In this document: piece after piece, positions 1-8,007 of the stretch | Position numbering within the stretch: the stretch's first letter is position 1 | Layout: each line of letters opens with the position of its first letter | Origin: Herbidospora daliensis | Lineage (GTDB): Bacteria; Actinomycetota; Actinomycetes; Streptosporangiales; Streptosporangiaceae | Assembly: GCF_001570585.1 (NCBI RefSeq) | Contig: NZ_BBXF01000006.1 | Location: 480,673 to 544,672, forward strand | DNA: 64,000 nucleotides | Direction of reading: 5' to 3' | Notes under the pieces: generated by a model | Databases searched by the model: none | Seen by the model: the letters and a program-made list of their open reading frames with translations, nothing else | What the model was told of the DNA's origin: nothing | Position numbers and translations under genes: made by a program

Positions 1-144
1 GGGCAGGACCTGCTGGTCGTCAAGCGGCCCGGCCGCGACGACGCCTACGTGCCGTTCGTGAAGGCGCTGGTGCCCGACGTCGACCTCGCGGCCGGCCGCC
101 TGGTCGTCTCGGCGCCCCCGGGCCTGTTCGACCTCGACGCCTGA
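1..144 (+). CDS. rimM: RimM C-terminus, ribosome maturation factor (partial)
   Basis: The first 47 codons read in frame to TGA and match the end of RimM, the assembly factor that binds S19 and helps mature the 30S head. The visible part is the end of the PRC-barrel domain, with the family pattern VPFVKALVPDVDL followed by a short hydrophobic strand and PPGLFDLD. The start lies outside the window. The stop is one base before the trmD start, as in the usual rpsP-rimM-trmD-rplS operon, so translation is probably coupled. Identity rests on this short segment plus the neighbour. Confidence 0.85.
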   Translation, partial: GQDLLVVKRPGRDDAYVPFVKALVPDVDLAAGRLVVSAPPGLFDLDA

Positions 145-145
145 C

Positions 146-910
146 ATGCGCATCGACGTCATCTCGATCTTCCCCGAGTACTTCGCGCCCCTCGACGTCT
201 CGCTGATGGGCAAGGCGCGGGCCAAGGGCATCCTCGACGTGCGCCTGCACCAGTTGCGGGAGTGGGCGCACGACGTGCACAAGACCGTCGACGACACGCC
301 CTACGGGGGCGGGCCGGGCATGGTCATGAAGCCCGAGATCTGGGGCGCGGCGATCGACGACGTGATCGGCGAGGGCTCGCCGAGGCTGGTCGTGCCCACC
401 CCGAGCGGCCGCCCGTTCACCCAGGCCGTCGCCCTGGAGTACGCCGCCGAGCCGTGGTTGCTCTTCGCGCCGGCCCGCTACGAGGGCATCGACAGCCGGG
501 TCATGATCGAGTACGGCGCCCGCCTGCGGCTCGACGAGGTCTCGATCGGCGACTACGTGCTGGCAGGGGGCGAGGCGGCGGTGCTGGTCATGATCGAGGC
601 CGTCGCCCGGCTGCTGCCCGGGGTGCTCGGGAACGCGGTCTCGGCGGTCGACGACTCGTTCGCGCCGGGGGCCATGGAGAACCTGCTCGAAGGCCCCGTG
701 TTCACCAAACCGCCGGTCTGGCGCGGGCACGAGGTCCCGGAAGTGTTGCTCTCGGGCCACCACGGCAAGATCGCCCGCTGGCGGCGCGACGAGGCGCTGC
801 GCCGCACCCTGCGCAAACGACCCGAACTGATCGAACGCGGGGAGCTGTCGCCCGCCGATCTGCGGGCGATCGAGTCGTTTCGCGCCGACGGCGATCCTGT
901 GGCAGACTGA
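146..910 (+). CDS. trmD: tRNA (guanine37-N1)-methyltransferase
   Basis: TrmD transfers a methyl group from SAM to N1 of G37 next to the anticodon, which prevents +1 frameshifting. The 254-residue product has the normal length. It starts MRIDVISIFPEYF and carries DDTPYGGGPGMVMKPE at about residues 49-64, RYEGIDSR at 111-118, and the trefoil-knot SAM loop SIGDYVLAGGE near 133-143. The C-terminal tRNA-binding region has PEVLLSGHHGKIARWRR near 198-214. The ATG follows the rimM stop by one base. Catalytic Asp and knot residues are intact, so it should be active. Confidence 0.97.
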   Translation: MRIDVISIFPEYFAPLDVSLMGKARAKGILDVRLHQLREWAHDVHKTVDDTPYGGGPGMVMKPEIWGAAIDDVIGEGSPRLVVPTPSGRPFTQAVALEYAAEPWLLFAPARYEGIDSRVMIEYGARLRLDEVSIGDYVLAGGEAAVLVMIEAVARLLPGVLGNAVSAVDDSFAPGAMENLLEGPVFTKPPVWRGHEVPEVLLSGHHGKIARWRRDEALRRTLRKRPELIERGELSPADLRAIESFRADGDPVAD

Positions 911-1026
911 AGCGCTGAATGCCTGCCGTTCGCAGGTTAGTCGTGCCCGCGTCCTTCTCGACGCCCCGCCTCGCAGGGGACGGACGGACCTCCGGGCGCT
1001 CTCTCAACTGATGAGGAACCTCACTC

Positions 1027-1389
1027 ATGCACACGCAGATCCAGGAGCTCGAGAAGGCTGCCCTCCGCAGCGACATCCCGGCGTTCCGCCCGGGTGACAC
1101 GCTCGAAGTGCACGTCCGCGTCGTCGAAGGCAACCGCTCCCGAATCCAGGTCTTCAAGGGCTTCGTGCTGCGCCGCCAGAACGGTGGTCTCCGTGAGACG
1201 TTCACCGTTCGCAAGATCAGCTACGGCGTCGGCGTCGAGCGGACCTTCCCGGTCCACAGCCCGGTCATCGAGAAGATCACGCTGGTGACCCGTGGCGACG
1301 TCCGCCGCGCCAAGCTCTACTACATGCGTGACCTGCGCGGCAAGGCCGCCCGCATCCGCGAGCGCCGCGACGCCCTGCCCGCGAAGTAA
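1027..1389 (+). CDS. rplS: 50S ribosomal protein L19
   Basis: L19 lies at the 30S-50S interface of the ribosome. The 120-residue product has the family length and typical blocks: a start rich in E and [44 protein letters not shown] and a basic C-terminus ending near [20 protein letters not shown] Shine-Dalgarno lies about 8 bases before the ATG. It is the last gene of the rimM-trmD-rplS group and is followed by a strong hairpin at 1406-1432, so the operon probably ends there. Confidence 0.97.
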   Translation: MHTQIQELEKAALRSDIPAFRPGDTLEVHVRVVEGNRSRIQVFKGFVLRRQNGGLRETFTVRKISYGVGVERTFPVHSPVIEKITLVTRGDVRRAKLYYMRDLRGKAARIRERRDALPAK

Positions 1390-1405
1390 AGCGGCATATC
1401 CCTGC

Positions 1406-1441
1406 AAGCCCGTGCCTGACCGGCGCGGGCTTTCGCAGTTT
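1406..1441 (+). terminator. Intrinsic terminator after rplS
   Basis: An 11-bp stem (1406-1416 with 1422-1432, one G-T wobble) closes a TGACC loop, and a short T-rich stretch ending in TTTT follows. It lies 16 bases after the rplS stop and should end the ribosomal operon before the signal peptidase genes. Confidence 0.8.
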
Positions 1442-1549
1442 TGGCGCCCGGAAGCCGAGTCGGCGACGTCGCGTACTGTGACCATGATTTAGGCTCGTCT
1501 AGGCACGCGCGGGCGCGCCGCATCACTTGACTTCCCAGACCAGGACGGG

Positions 1550-2359
1550 GTGGACGTGGTCGCCGAAGACACCCATCAGAACGCCAAGCCCGGCAAGGAC
1601 AAAAAGAGCGGCTCGTTCTGGCGTGAACTGCCCGTGCTGATCGTGGTCGCGCTGGTGCTCGCCCTGCTCATCAAGTCGTTCGTGGTCCAGGCGTTCTACA
1701 TCCCGTCGGAGTCGATGGAGAACACCCTCCTGAAGAACGACCGGGTGCTGGTCAACAAGCTCGTCTACCGGGTCCGCGACATCGAGCGCGGCGACATCGT
1801 CGTCTTCTCCGGCGTCGACTCCTGGGCCGGCGAGGTCCAGTTCGACCCGCCCGCCAACCCGGTCGCCGGGTTCTTCCGCTGGGTCGGCACCGCGTTCGGC
1901 GTGGTCCCCGGCGAGAAGGACTACATCAAGCGGGTCATCGGCGTCCCCGGCGACAAGGTCAAGTGCTGCGACGAGGGCCAGGGCGGCCGCATCACCGTCA
2001 ACGGGGTGCCCCTCGACGAAGAGAGCTACCTCTATCCCGGTGACGTTCCGTCACTGGGCAACTTCGAGATCGAGGTTCCGCCCGGCCGTCTGTGGGTCAT
2101 GGGCGACCACCGCTCCGTCTCGCTCGACTCGCGCGCCCACGGCGGCGACCCGGGCGGCGGCGCCATCCCGATCGACCAGGTCATCGGCCGCGCGTTCGTG
2201 AAGGTCTGGCCCTTCGACCGGGCCGGGATCCTGCCGATCCCCGAGACCTTCGGCCAGAAGGGCCTGGCCGCCGCGGCGGGCGCGGCCCCGCTGCTGCTGG
2301 GCTTCGTCGGGGCCTTCCCGCTCGTGGCCCTTAGGCGCCGCATACGGGTCAAGCGGTAG
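1550..2359 (+). CDS. lepB: Type I signal peptidase (first copy)
   Basis: This membrane serine protease removes signal peptides from exported proteins. After a charged N-terminus there is one membrane segment (about residues 27-48), then the catalytic serine in PSESMENTL (Ser55), the general base Lys in YIKRVIGVPGDKV (Lys127), and the box E motif GDHRSVSLDSR. A second hydrophobic segment near 243-262 gives a C-terminal membrane anchor, as in several actinobacterial Sip proteins. The start is GTG with AGGACGGG just upstream. It is 269 residues long, larger than its neighbour because of extra loops and the tail. Eleven bases separate it from the second lepB. Confidence 0.95.
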   Translation: MDVVAEDTHQNAKPGKDKKSGSFWRELPVLIVVALVLALLIKSFVVQAFYIPSESMENTLLKNDRVLVNKLVYRVRDIERGDIVVFSGVDSWAGEVQFDPPANPVAGFFRWVGTAFGVVPGEKDYIKRVIGVPGDKVKCCDEGQGGRITVNGVPLDEESYLYPGDVPSLGNFEIEVPPGRLWVMGDHRSVSLDSRAHGGDPGGGAIPIDQVIGRAFVKVWPFDRAGILPIPETFGQKGLAAAAGAAPLLLGFVGAFPLVALRRRIRVKR

Positions 2360-2370
2360 TCTTTCCGCCC

Positions 2371-2988
2371 GTGGCCGTCGCAGAAGAAGAGACCAACGCC
2401 TCCGGCAAGCCCGAGGAATCCGGCAAGCCGGAGAAAAAGAAGAAGTCCGCCCTCCGGGAGACGATCACCTTCACGATCGGCGGCATCGTCGTCGCCCTCC
2501 TGGTCCACTTCTTCGTCATGCGGTCGTTCTGGATCCCGTCGGAGTCGATGGAGAACACCCTGCTGGTCAACGACCGGGTGGTGGTGCTCCAGTTCGGCTC
2601 CATCGACCGCGGCGACATCGTGGTCTTCAAGGGCTGGGACGGCGAAGACACGATCAAGCGGGTCATCGGCAAGGGCGGCGACACCGTGAAGTGCTGCGAC
2701 GCCCAGCGCCGCATCACCGTCAACGGCACCCCGATCGAGGAAGAGGGCAAGTACCTCTACCCCGGCGACTACGCCGGCCGCACCTTCGAGGTGAAGGTGC
2801 CGGCGGGACGCCTGTGGCTGATGGGAGACCACCGGTCCAACTCGATGGACTCCCGGTCGTACATCGACGACGAGTTCAAGGGGACGATCTCCGAAGACGA
2901 CGTCATCGGCTTCGCCTTCGCCCGTTACTGGCCCCTTGACCGGCTCACATTCATATCGCAGCCGGACACCTTCTCCAACGTCCGGTGA
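2371..2988 (+). CDS. lepB: Type I signal peptidase (second copy)
   Basis: This is a second, shorter (205 aa) paralogue of the preceding signal peptidase. It has a lysine-rich cytoplasmic N-terminus, one membrane segment near residues 32-52, the serine motif PSESMENTL (Ser59), the lysine motif [13 protein letters not shown] (Lys96), and [11 protein letters not shown] near the end. It has no C-terminal membrane segment. It starts with GTG only 11 bases after the previous stop, so the two are likely co-transcribed. Tandem signal peptidase genes at this locus are known in actinobacteria (the sip cluster of Streptomyces) and may divide substrates between them. Confidence 0.95.
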   Translation: MAVAEEETNASGKPEESGKPEKKKKSALRETITFTIGGIVVALLVHFFVMRSFWIPSESMENTLLVNDRVVVLQFGSIDRGDIVVFKGWDGEDTIKRVIGKGGDTVKCCDAQRRITVNGTPIEEEGKYLYPGDYAGRTFEVKVPAGRLWLMGDHRSNSMDSRSYIDDEFKGTISEDDVIGFAFARYWPLDRLTFISQPDTFSNVR

Positions 2989-3010
2989 TGGGGCGTACGC
3001 TGCTTCTGTC

Positions 3011-3718
3011 ATGACAGTCGCTTACCGTCCGCGCCCGAGCGTGGTCCGCCGTGACTCCGGCCTCTACGGCTACGAGCGCGCCCTGGCCCGCCGGGGCCTC
3101 AAGCCCGTCGCCGGCGTCGACGAGGCCGGTCGCGGCGCCTGTGCGGGCCCGCTGGTGGTCGCGGCCGTGGTCCTCGGACGCGAGATCGACGGCCTCAACG
3201 ACTCCAAACTGCTGACCGAGGCCCGCCGCGAGGAGTTCCACGCCAGGATCATGGCGACCGCGAAGGCCGTCAGCGTCGTCGTCATCCCGCCCGAGGAGAT
3301 CGACCAGCGCGGCCTCCACAAGTGCAACGTGGCGGGAATGCGCCGCGCGGTCGCCGGGTTGGGTCTCACGCCCGGATACGTCCTGACCGACGGATTCCCG
3401 GTCCCCGGCCTGCCGGCGCCCTCACTCGCCGTCTGGAAGGGCGACCAGGTGGCCGCCTGCATAGCGGCCGCGTCCATCATCGCGAAGGTGACCCGGGACC
3501 GCATGATGACAACCCTGCATGAATCATTCCCCCAATACGGTTTCGCCGGGCATAAGGGCTATGTGACAAGAGACCACAGAGCCGCCCTCGCGCATCACGG
3601 GCCAAGCCAGCACCATCGGTTCTCGTTCGTGACAGTGGCTCGGACGATGCCGGGTATGAGGATGCGGGAGAATGAACCAGGGGCCGAAACGGGGTTGGGA
3701 ACAGGAGGGCCGGAATGA
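3011..3718 (+). CDS. rnhB: Ribonuclease HII
   Basis: RNase HII cuts the RNA strand of RNA-DNA hybrids and starts removal of single ribonucleotides from DNA. The motif [15 protein letters not shown] (Asp37, Glu38) supplies two metal ligands, and LNDSKLL gives Asp64; [11 protein letters not shown] and the region around [21 protein letters not shown] complete the site. The ATG at 3011 is chosen because the conserved part begins soon after it; an upstream TTG at 2936 would lie inside lepB. The product is 235 residues. The stop overlaps the next ATG by four bases (ATGA), so translation is coupled to the DUF2469 gene. Confidence 0.95.
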   Translation: MTVAYRPRPSVVRRDSGLYGYERALARRGLKPVAGVDEAGRGACAGPLVVAAVVLGREIDGLNDSKLLTEARREEFHARIMATAKAVSVVVIPPEEIDQRGLHKCNVAGMRRAVAGLGLTPGYVLTDGFPVPGLPAPSLAVWKGDQVAACIAAASIIAKVTRDRMMTTLHESFPQYGFAGHKGYVTRDHRAALAHHGPSQHHRFSFVTVARTMPGMRMRENEPGAETGLGTGGPE

Positions 3719-4038
3719 GCGCGGAGGATCTCGAGAAGTACGAGACCGAGATGGAGCTGCAGCTCTACCGCGAGTACCGCGATGTGGTCGGTCTGTTCAC
3801 GTACGTCGTCGAAACCGAACGTCGGTTCTACCTGACGAATTCGGTCGACATGGAGGTGCGCACCGCAGAGAACGGCGAGGTCTTCTTCGACGTGAAGATG
3901 CAGGACGCATGGGTGTGGGACATGTATCGACCGGCGCGGTTCGTGAAGAACGTACGAGTGGTGACATTCAAGGACGTGAACGTCGAAGAGCTCGCCAAGC
4001 CTGACTTGGAGATGCCGAAGGAGGGCTTCTCCAGCTGA
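3715..4038 (+). CDS. DUF2469 family protein
   Basis: This 107-residue acidic protein matches the DUF2469 family, which is almost always found after rnhB in actinobacteria. Recognisable blocks are [20 protein letters not shown] at the start and [16 protein letters not shown] in the second half. No catalytic motif, membrane segment or signal is visible. It overlaps rnhB by four bases. The constant pairing suggests a link to RNA-DNA hybrid processing, but no function is established. Confidence 0.9.
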   Translation: MSAEDLEKYETEMELQLYREYRDVVGLFTYVVETERRFYLTNSVDMEVRTAENGEVFFDVKMQDAWVWDMYRPARFVKNVRVVTFKDVNVEELAKPDLEMPKEGFSS

Positions 4039-4055
4039 GGCTCACGCCGTCTTCG

Positions 4056-4096
4056 GGGCCGGGTCCGCTGTCCAGCGGGCCCGGCCCTTCTGCTTT
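4056..4096 (+). terminator. Intrinsic terminator after the rnhB-DUF2469 pair
   Basis: A 14-bp GC-rich stem (4056-4069 with 4074-4087, one wobble) closes a GTCC loop, and TTCTGCTTTT follows. It begins 17 bases after the DUF2469 stop. Confidence 0.8.
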
Positions 4097-4172
4097 TCCA
4101 CAGGGCTGGGTTTGTCCACAGGCGGCGGCTGGGGTCCTTCACGGGCTGAGGTGTCCTGCGAGCCTGTGGCGC

Positions 4173-4529
4173 ATGGGAGCGGCGAAGGACGAGCTGGGGC
4201 GGGCCGGGGAGGAACTGGCGGCCGGCTATCTGGTGCGGCAGGGGATGGAGATCCTCGCGCGAAACTGGCGGTGCCGTGAGGGGGAGATCGACGTCGTCGC
4301 CCGTGACGGGGCGGTGCTGGTGGTCGTGGAGGTGCGGACGCGGTCGTCGGGGGCTTACGGGTCGGCGTTCGCGTCCGTGACGGAGGCGAAGCTGGCGCGG
4401 TTGCGGCGGCTGGCGGCGCGGTGGCTGGCGGGGCAGCCGGAGCGGTTCGCGTCGGTGCGGATCGACGTGGTGGCGCTTGATGGGTTCGCGGGAACGTTCT
4501 CGGTTCGGCACGAGAAGGGGGTGTTCTGA
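4173..4529 (+). CDS. yraN: YraN/UPF0102 family nuclease-like protein
   Basis: The 118-residue product belongs to the UPF0102 family, with a PD-(D/E)XK nuclease-like fold. Visible landmarks are GEELAAGYLVRQGMEILARNWR, then REGEIDVVARDG and VVVEVRTRSS, which hold the acidic residues expected at the metal site. The basic residue of E-x-K is R here (EVR), which is common in actinobacterial members. The gene lies upstream of comM and dprA, its usual neighbours, which suggests a role in DNA uptake or processing. It directly precedes the degenerate repeat region. Confidence 0.88.
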   Translation: MGAAKDELGRAGEELAAGYLVRQGMEILARNWRCREGEIDVVARDGAVLVVVEVRTRSSGAYGSAFASVTEAKLARLRRLAARWLAGQPERFASVRIDVVALDGFAGTFSVRHEKGVF

Positions 4530-5340
4530 GGTGTCTGCTGACGGGGCGGTCAAAGCTGGCCGTTTAGGTCTGGACGGTTCCGAGGCTGGGGCCCTTCGAG
4601 ACTGGGCTGCCTCAAGGCCGGGGCGCTGTTTAGAAGTCGGCGCCTTAAGGCTGCGGTTGCCTTGGGCCGGAGGCCGTCCGAAGGCTGGGCCTTTGGGGGG
4701 CGGGCGGTTGAGGCTGAGGTGGTCTGGGCCGAAGCTGTTCAACGCCAAGGCCGATTGTGCGGGGTTGTTCAAGGTCAGAGCCGCTTCAGGCGGAGGCCGT
4801 TCGAAGCAAGGGCCGCTCTGAGGCAGGGATCGTTCGAGGCAAGGACTGCTCTTGGACGGGGGTCATCAAGGCCGGGACTGTACCTGAGCGTTTGTGGACG
4901 GACCGTTCGTGAGCGGGACCGCCTGGGGGCTGGAGCCTTTCTTGAGACCGAGGCCGTCTGAGGCCGAGGCTGTGTTGAGGCCAGGCCGTCTGACGCCGGG
5001 GCCCTGTGGAGCCGGGGCGGTTCGCGGCTGAGCCCATTCGGGGCGAGGCCGTTCGTGGCTGAGGCCGTTTAGGGCCGGGGTTGTTCAAGGCGAGGACCGT
5101 TCGGGCGGGGGCGTTCCGGGCCAGGGCTGTTTGGAGTTCGGGTCGTTTGAGGCCTGGGTCGTTCGAGTCTGGGGCGGTTTGAGGTCGGGGCTGTATTGGG
5201 ACTGGGAGCGCTTCGAGGCGGGGGCCGTTTCAGGTCGGGGAGATCGCAAAGCCATCCGTGTTCAAGATCGCCCTAACGGTCGGGTCAGGCCGTCTGCTGG
5301 CGCGAGTTCCTCTGATGATCATGTTGCTGCCTTCGGTGGA
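4530..5340. repeat. Degenerate 16-17 bp tandem repeat tract between yraN and comM
   Basis: About 800 bases without a convincing gene are filled by loosely repeated units of 16-17 bases. On the plus strand the consensus is roughly GGCCGTTYGAGGCCGGG, with variants such as AGGCCGTTCGTGGCTG, AGGCCGTTTAGGGCCG and GGGTCGTTTGAGGCCT. Roughly 40 units can be read; the pattern is clearest from about 4780 to 5240. Reading frames run through parts of it, but a 16-17 bp period changes frame at each unit and no family is recognisable. Nothing is visible in the last ~100 bases except the comM ribosome binding site. Confidence 0.75.
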
Positions 5341-5359
5341 AGGCGTAGGGGGTTGTTCG

Positions 5360-6895
5360 ATGCCTGTTGCACGTACGCGGTCCGCCGCGCTGGTCGGGGT
5401 GGCCGGGCACACCGTCGAGGTCGAGGCCGATGTGGGCCGGGGGCTGGTGGGCACCCACTTCATCGGCCTGCTCGACACGGCGATCAGCGAGGCCAGGGAC
5501 CGGGTGAGGTCGGCCCTGCTGAACAGCAGGTTCGACTGGCCCGACGCCCGGGTGACCGTCTCGCTCTTCCCCGCCTCGCTGCCCAAGAAGGGCTCCTCCT
5601 TCGATCTGGCCATCGCCATGGCCGTGCTGGGTGCGGCGGGGCTCGTCCTGCCCGAACGCATCGCCGAACCGTTCTTCCTCGGCGAGCTGGGGCTCGACGG
5701 GCGGGTAAGGCCCGTCCGCGGCGTTCTCCCGGCCGCGCTCGCCGCGGTCGCCGCTGGGGCGCGCACGATGGTGGTCCCCGCGGCCAACGCCGCCGAAGCT
5801 GCCCTCGTACCGGAACTCGCGGTGTTACCCGTGTCATCGCTGGGCGAGCTGGTCGAGATCCTGCGAGAGGGCGAGGCGCGGGCCAGGGCACCCTATTTCG
5901 ACCCGATGGAGTTCGCCGTCCCCGCCGAGGAGAAGACCCTCGACCTCGCCGACGTCGCGGGCCAGGCCCTGGGCCGCTGCGCTCTGGAGATCTGTGCAGC
6001 CGGGGGTCACAACCTGTGGTTCCTCGGCCCACCCGGAACCGGCAAGACCATGTTGGCCGAGCGGCTGACCACGATCATCCCGCCGCTCGACCGTGAGCAG
6101 GCGCTGGAGGTCACCGCGATCCACTCCATAGCGGGCACCCTCCCCGCCGACCGCCCCCTCCTGGCCCGGCCGCCCTTCGTCGCCCCCCACCACACCGCCT
6201 CGGCCGCAGCGGTGATCGGCGGCGGCACCGGCCAGATCCGCCCCGGCGCGGTCTCGCTGGCCCACCGCGGCTGCCTGTTTCTGGACGAAGCACCCGAGTT
6301 CCCACCCCGAGTGCTCGACTCGCTCCGCCAGCCGGTCGAGTCGGGCCAGGTCACGGTCTCGCGGGCGAGCGGCTCGGTCACCTTCCCGGCCCGGTTCACC
6401 CTCGTGCTGGCCGCCAACCCGTGCCCGTGCGGCCTCAGCGGCGAAGCCGGCCGTTTCTGCACCTGCACTCCGGCCGTCCGGCGACGCTACCTGGCGCGCC
6501 TGTCCGGCCCGCTGCTCGACCGGATCGACGTGAAGGTACGGCTCTCGCCCCCCACCCGGGCCGAACTCCTCGCCGACCGCGCCCTCACCGAATCCAGCGC
6601 CACCGTCGCCGAACGGGTCGTCGAAGCCCGGGAACGCGCCGCCGCCCGCCTGACCGGCACCCCGTGGCGTCTAAATGCCGAGGTCCCCTCGTCGCTGCTG
6701 CACGGCGGCTGGCGCCTCGACCCCCGCGTACTGGCACCCCTGCACCGGGCCGTCGACCTGGGCACCCTCAGCGCCCGAGGGGTCGACCGAGTGCTGAGGG
6801 TGGCCTGGACGATCGCCGACATCAGCCGGCGCCCCCGGCCGTCGGCCGACGAGATCTCACTGGCACTCACGATGTGGATGGGAGAAGAACTGTGA
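5360..6895 (+). CDS. comM: ComM/YifB family AAA+ ATPase (Mg-chelatase-like)
   Basis: ComM-type helicases promote branch migration during natural transformation; actinobacterial members are annotated YifB or Mg-chelatase-like. The N-terminal ~180 residues form the ribosomal-S5-like ChlI domain (ALVGVAGHTVEVEADVGRG). The AAA+ core has Walker A GPPGTGKT at 223-230 and Walker B LFLDEAPEF around Asp309, then ANPCPCG and the sensor region RYLARLSGPLLDRIDVKV. The ATG at 5360 gives 511 residues, the usual length, with a GGGGG ribosome binding site 7 bases upstream. A longer frame back to 5258 reads into repeat DNA and was not used. Its TGA overlaps the GTG of dprA. Confidence 0.93.
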   Translation: MPVARTRSAALVGVAGHTVEVEADVGRGLVGTHFIGLLDTAISEARDRVRSALLNSRFDWPDARVTVSLFPASLPKKGSSFDLAIAMAVLGAAGLVLPERIAEPFFLGELGLDGRVRPVRGVLPAALAAVAAGARTMVVPAANAAEAALVPELAVLPVSSLGELVEILREGEARARAPYFDPMEFAVPAEEKTLDLADVAGQALGRCALEICAAGGHNLWFLGPPGTGKTMLAERLTTIIPPLDREQALEVTAIHSIAGTLPADRPLLARPPFVAPHHTASAAAVIGGGTGQIRPGAVSLAHRGCLFLDEAPEFPPRVLDSLRQPVESGQVTVSRASGSVTFPARFTLVLAANPCPCGLSGEAGRFCTCTPAVRRRYLARLSGPLLDRIDVKVRLSPPTRAELLADRALTESSATVAERVVEARERAAARLTGTPWRLNAEVPSSLLHGGWRLDPRVLAPLHRAVDLGTLSARGVDRVLRVAWTIADISRRPRPSADEISLALTMWMGEEL

Positions 6896-8001
6896 CCGGT
6901 GACCGGCCCGCACGCGCGGCCTTGACCCGGATCGCCGAAACCGGCGACGAGACCATGGGCCGCCAGATCGCGGCCCACGGCGCGGAGGCCGTCCTGGCCG
7001 CGATCCGCAAGGGCGCCTTGCAGGGCGTCGACGACCGCCGGGCAGCGGCCTGGCGAACCCGGGCCCTGGCCGCCGGCGACCCCCACGACGACCTCGCGCG
7101 CTACAGGTTCGTCATTCCCGGCGACCCCGACTGGCCGAGTCAACTTGACGACCTGGGCGACGCCCGCCCCATCGGCCTCTGGACAGACGGCAGGGGAGAC
7201 CTCCGCCGCGCGTCCGTCCGCTCGATCGCGCTGGTCGGCGCACGGGCGGCCAGCGCCTACGGGGTTAACGTGGCCTCCGAACTGGCCTGCCGCCTCTCCG
7301 ACCGCGGCTACTCGGTGATCTCCGGGGGCGCGTACGGCATCGACGCCGCCGCCCACCGAGGCTGCCTCGCCGGCCCGTCGCCCACGATCGCGATCCTGGC
7401 CTGCGGCGTGGACGTCCCCTACCCGGCCGCCCACCAGGACCTGTTCGCCGCCATCCGGGAAGAGGGCTTGGTGATCAGCGAATCACCGCCCGGGGTGAAC
7501 CCGACGCGGTTACGCTTCCTCGTCCGCAACCGGGTCATCGCGGCACTGTCGCGGGGGACGGTGGTCGTCCAGGCTGCTCCCCGCTCAGGGGCGCTGAACA
7601 CCGCCCACCACGCCTTCCAGCTGAACCGTCACCTGATGGCGATCCCAGGCCCGGTCACCAGCGACGTCTCGGTCGGCTGCAACAACCTGATCCGTCTCGG
7701 AAAAGCCATGTGCGTGACGTCGGCCGACGAGATCCTGGAACAGGTCGGCCAAGCAGGAGACGACATCGCCCCCATCCCGCGCGGCCCCGTCACCCGCCGA
7801 GACCTGCTCAGCCTGGAGTCCAAGCGCATCCTCGACGCCATGCCGGGCGGCCTGGGCGTGATCGGCCCGGCCGAGGTCGCCCTCAAGGCGGGCCTCCCGT
7901 TGCCGGTGACCCTGAGCTGCCTGGGCAGCCTGGAAGCCGGCGGTTACCTGAAACGGGAGGAGACCGGCTGGCGGCTGAGCGCCAGAGGAAGGGGAAGATA
8001 A
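6892..8001 (+). CDS. dprA: DNA-processing protein DprA
   Basis: DprA binds incoming single-stranded DNA and loads RecA. The 369-residue product has a helical N-terminal domain and a Rossmann-like core with LVGARAASAYGVNVASELA and GYSVISGGAYGIDAAAHRG. LVISESPPG, FLVRNRVIAALS and VVVQAAPRSGALNTA follow, all typical. A winged-helix C-terminal domain (LDAMPGGLGVIGPAEVALKAG) is present. The GTG start overlaps the comM stop, so the two form a coupled pair. xerC follows six bases later. Confidence 0.95.
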   Translation: MTGDRPARAALTRIAETGDETMGRQIAAHGAEAVLAAIRKGALQGVDDRRAAAWRTRALAAGDPHDDLARYRFVIPGDPDWPSQLDDLGDARPIGLWTDGRGDLRRASVRSIALVGARAASAYGVNVASELACRLSDRGYSVISGGAYGIDAAAHRGCLAGPSPTIAILACGVDVPYPAAHQDLFAAIREEGLVISESPPGVNPTRLRFLVRNRVIAALSRGTVVVQAAPRSGALNTAHHAFQLNRHLMAIPGPVTSDVSVGCNNLIRLGKAMCVTSADEILEQVGQAGDDIAPIPRGPVTRRDLLSLESKRILDAMPGGLGVIGPAEVALKAGLPLPVTLSCLGSLEAGGYLKREETGWRLSARGRGR

Positions 8002-8007
8002 ACGGAT

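Noticed and set aside
2936..3010. Upstream TTG start for rnhB
   Set aside because: It lies within lepB and adds 25 residues not found in RNase HII.
4477..4961. Small open frames in the repeat tract
   Set aside because: The repeat period is not a multiple of three, the frames start and end at random in it, and no protein family is recognisable.
4530..5340. Possible CRISPR array
   Set aside because: Units are contiguous and only 16-17 bases, with no uniform spacers, no exact repeats and no cas genes.
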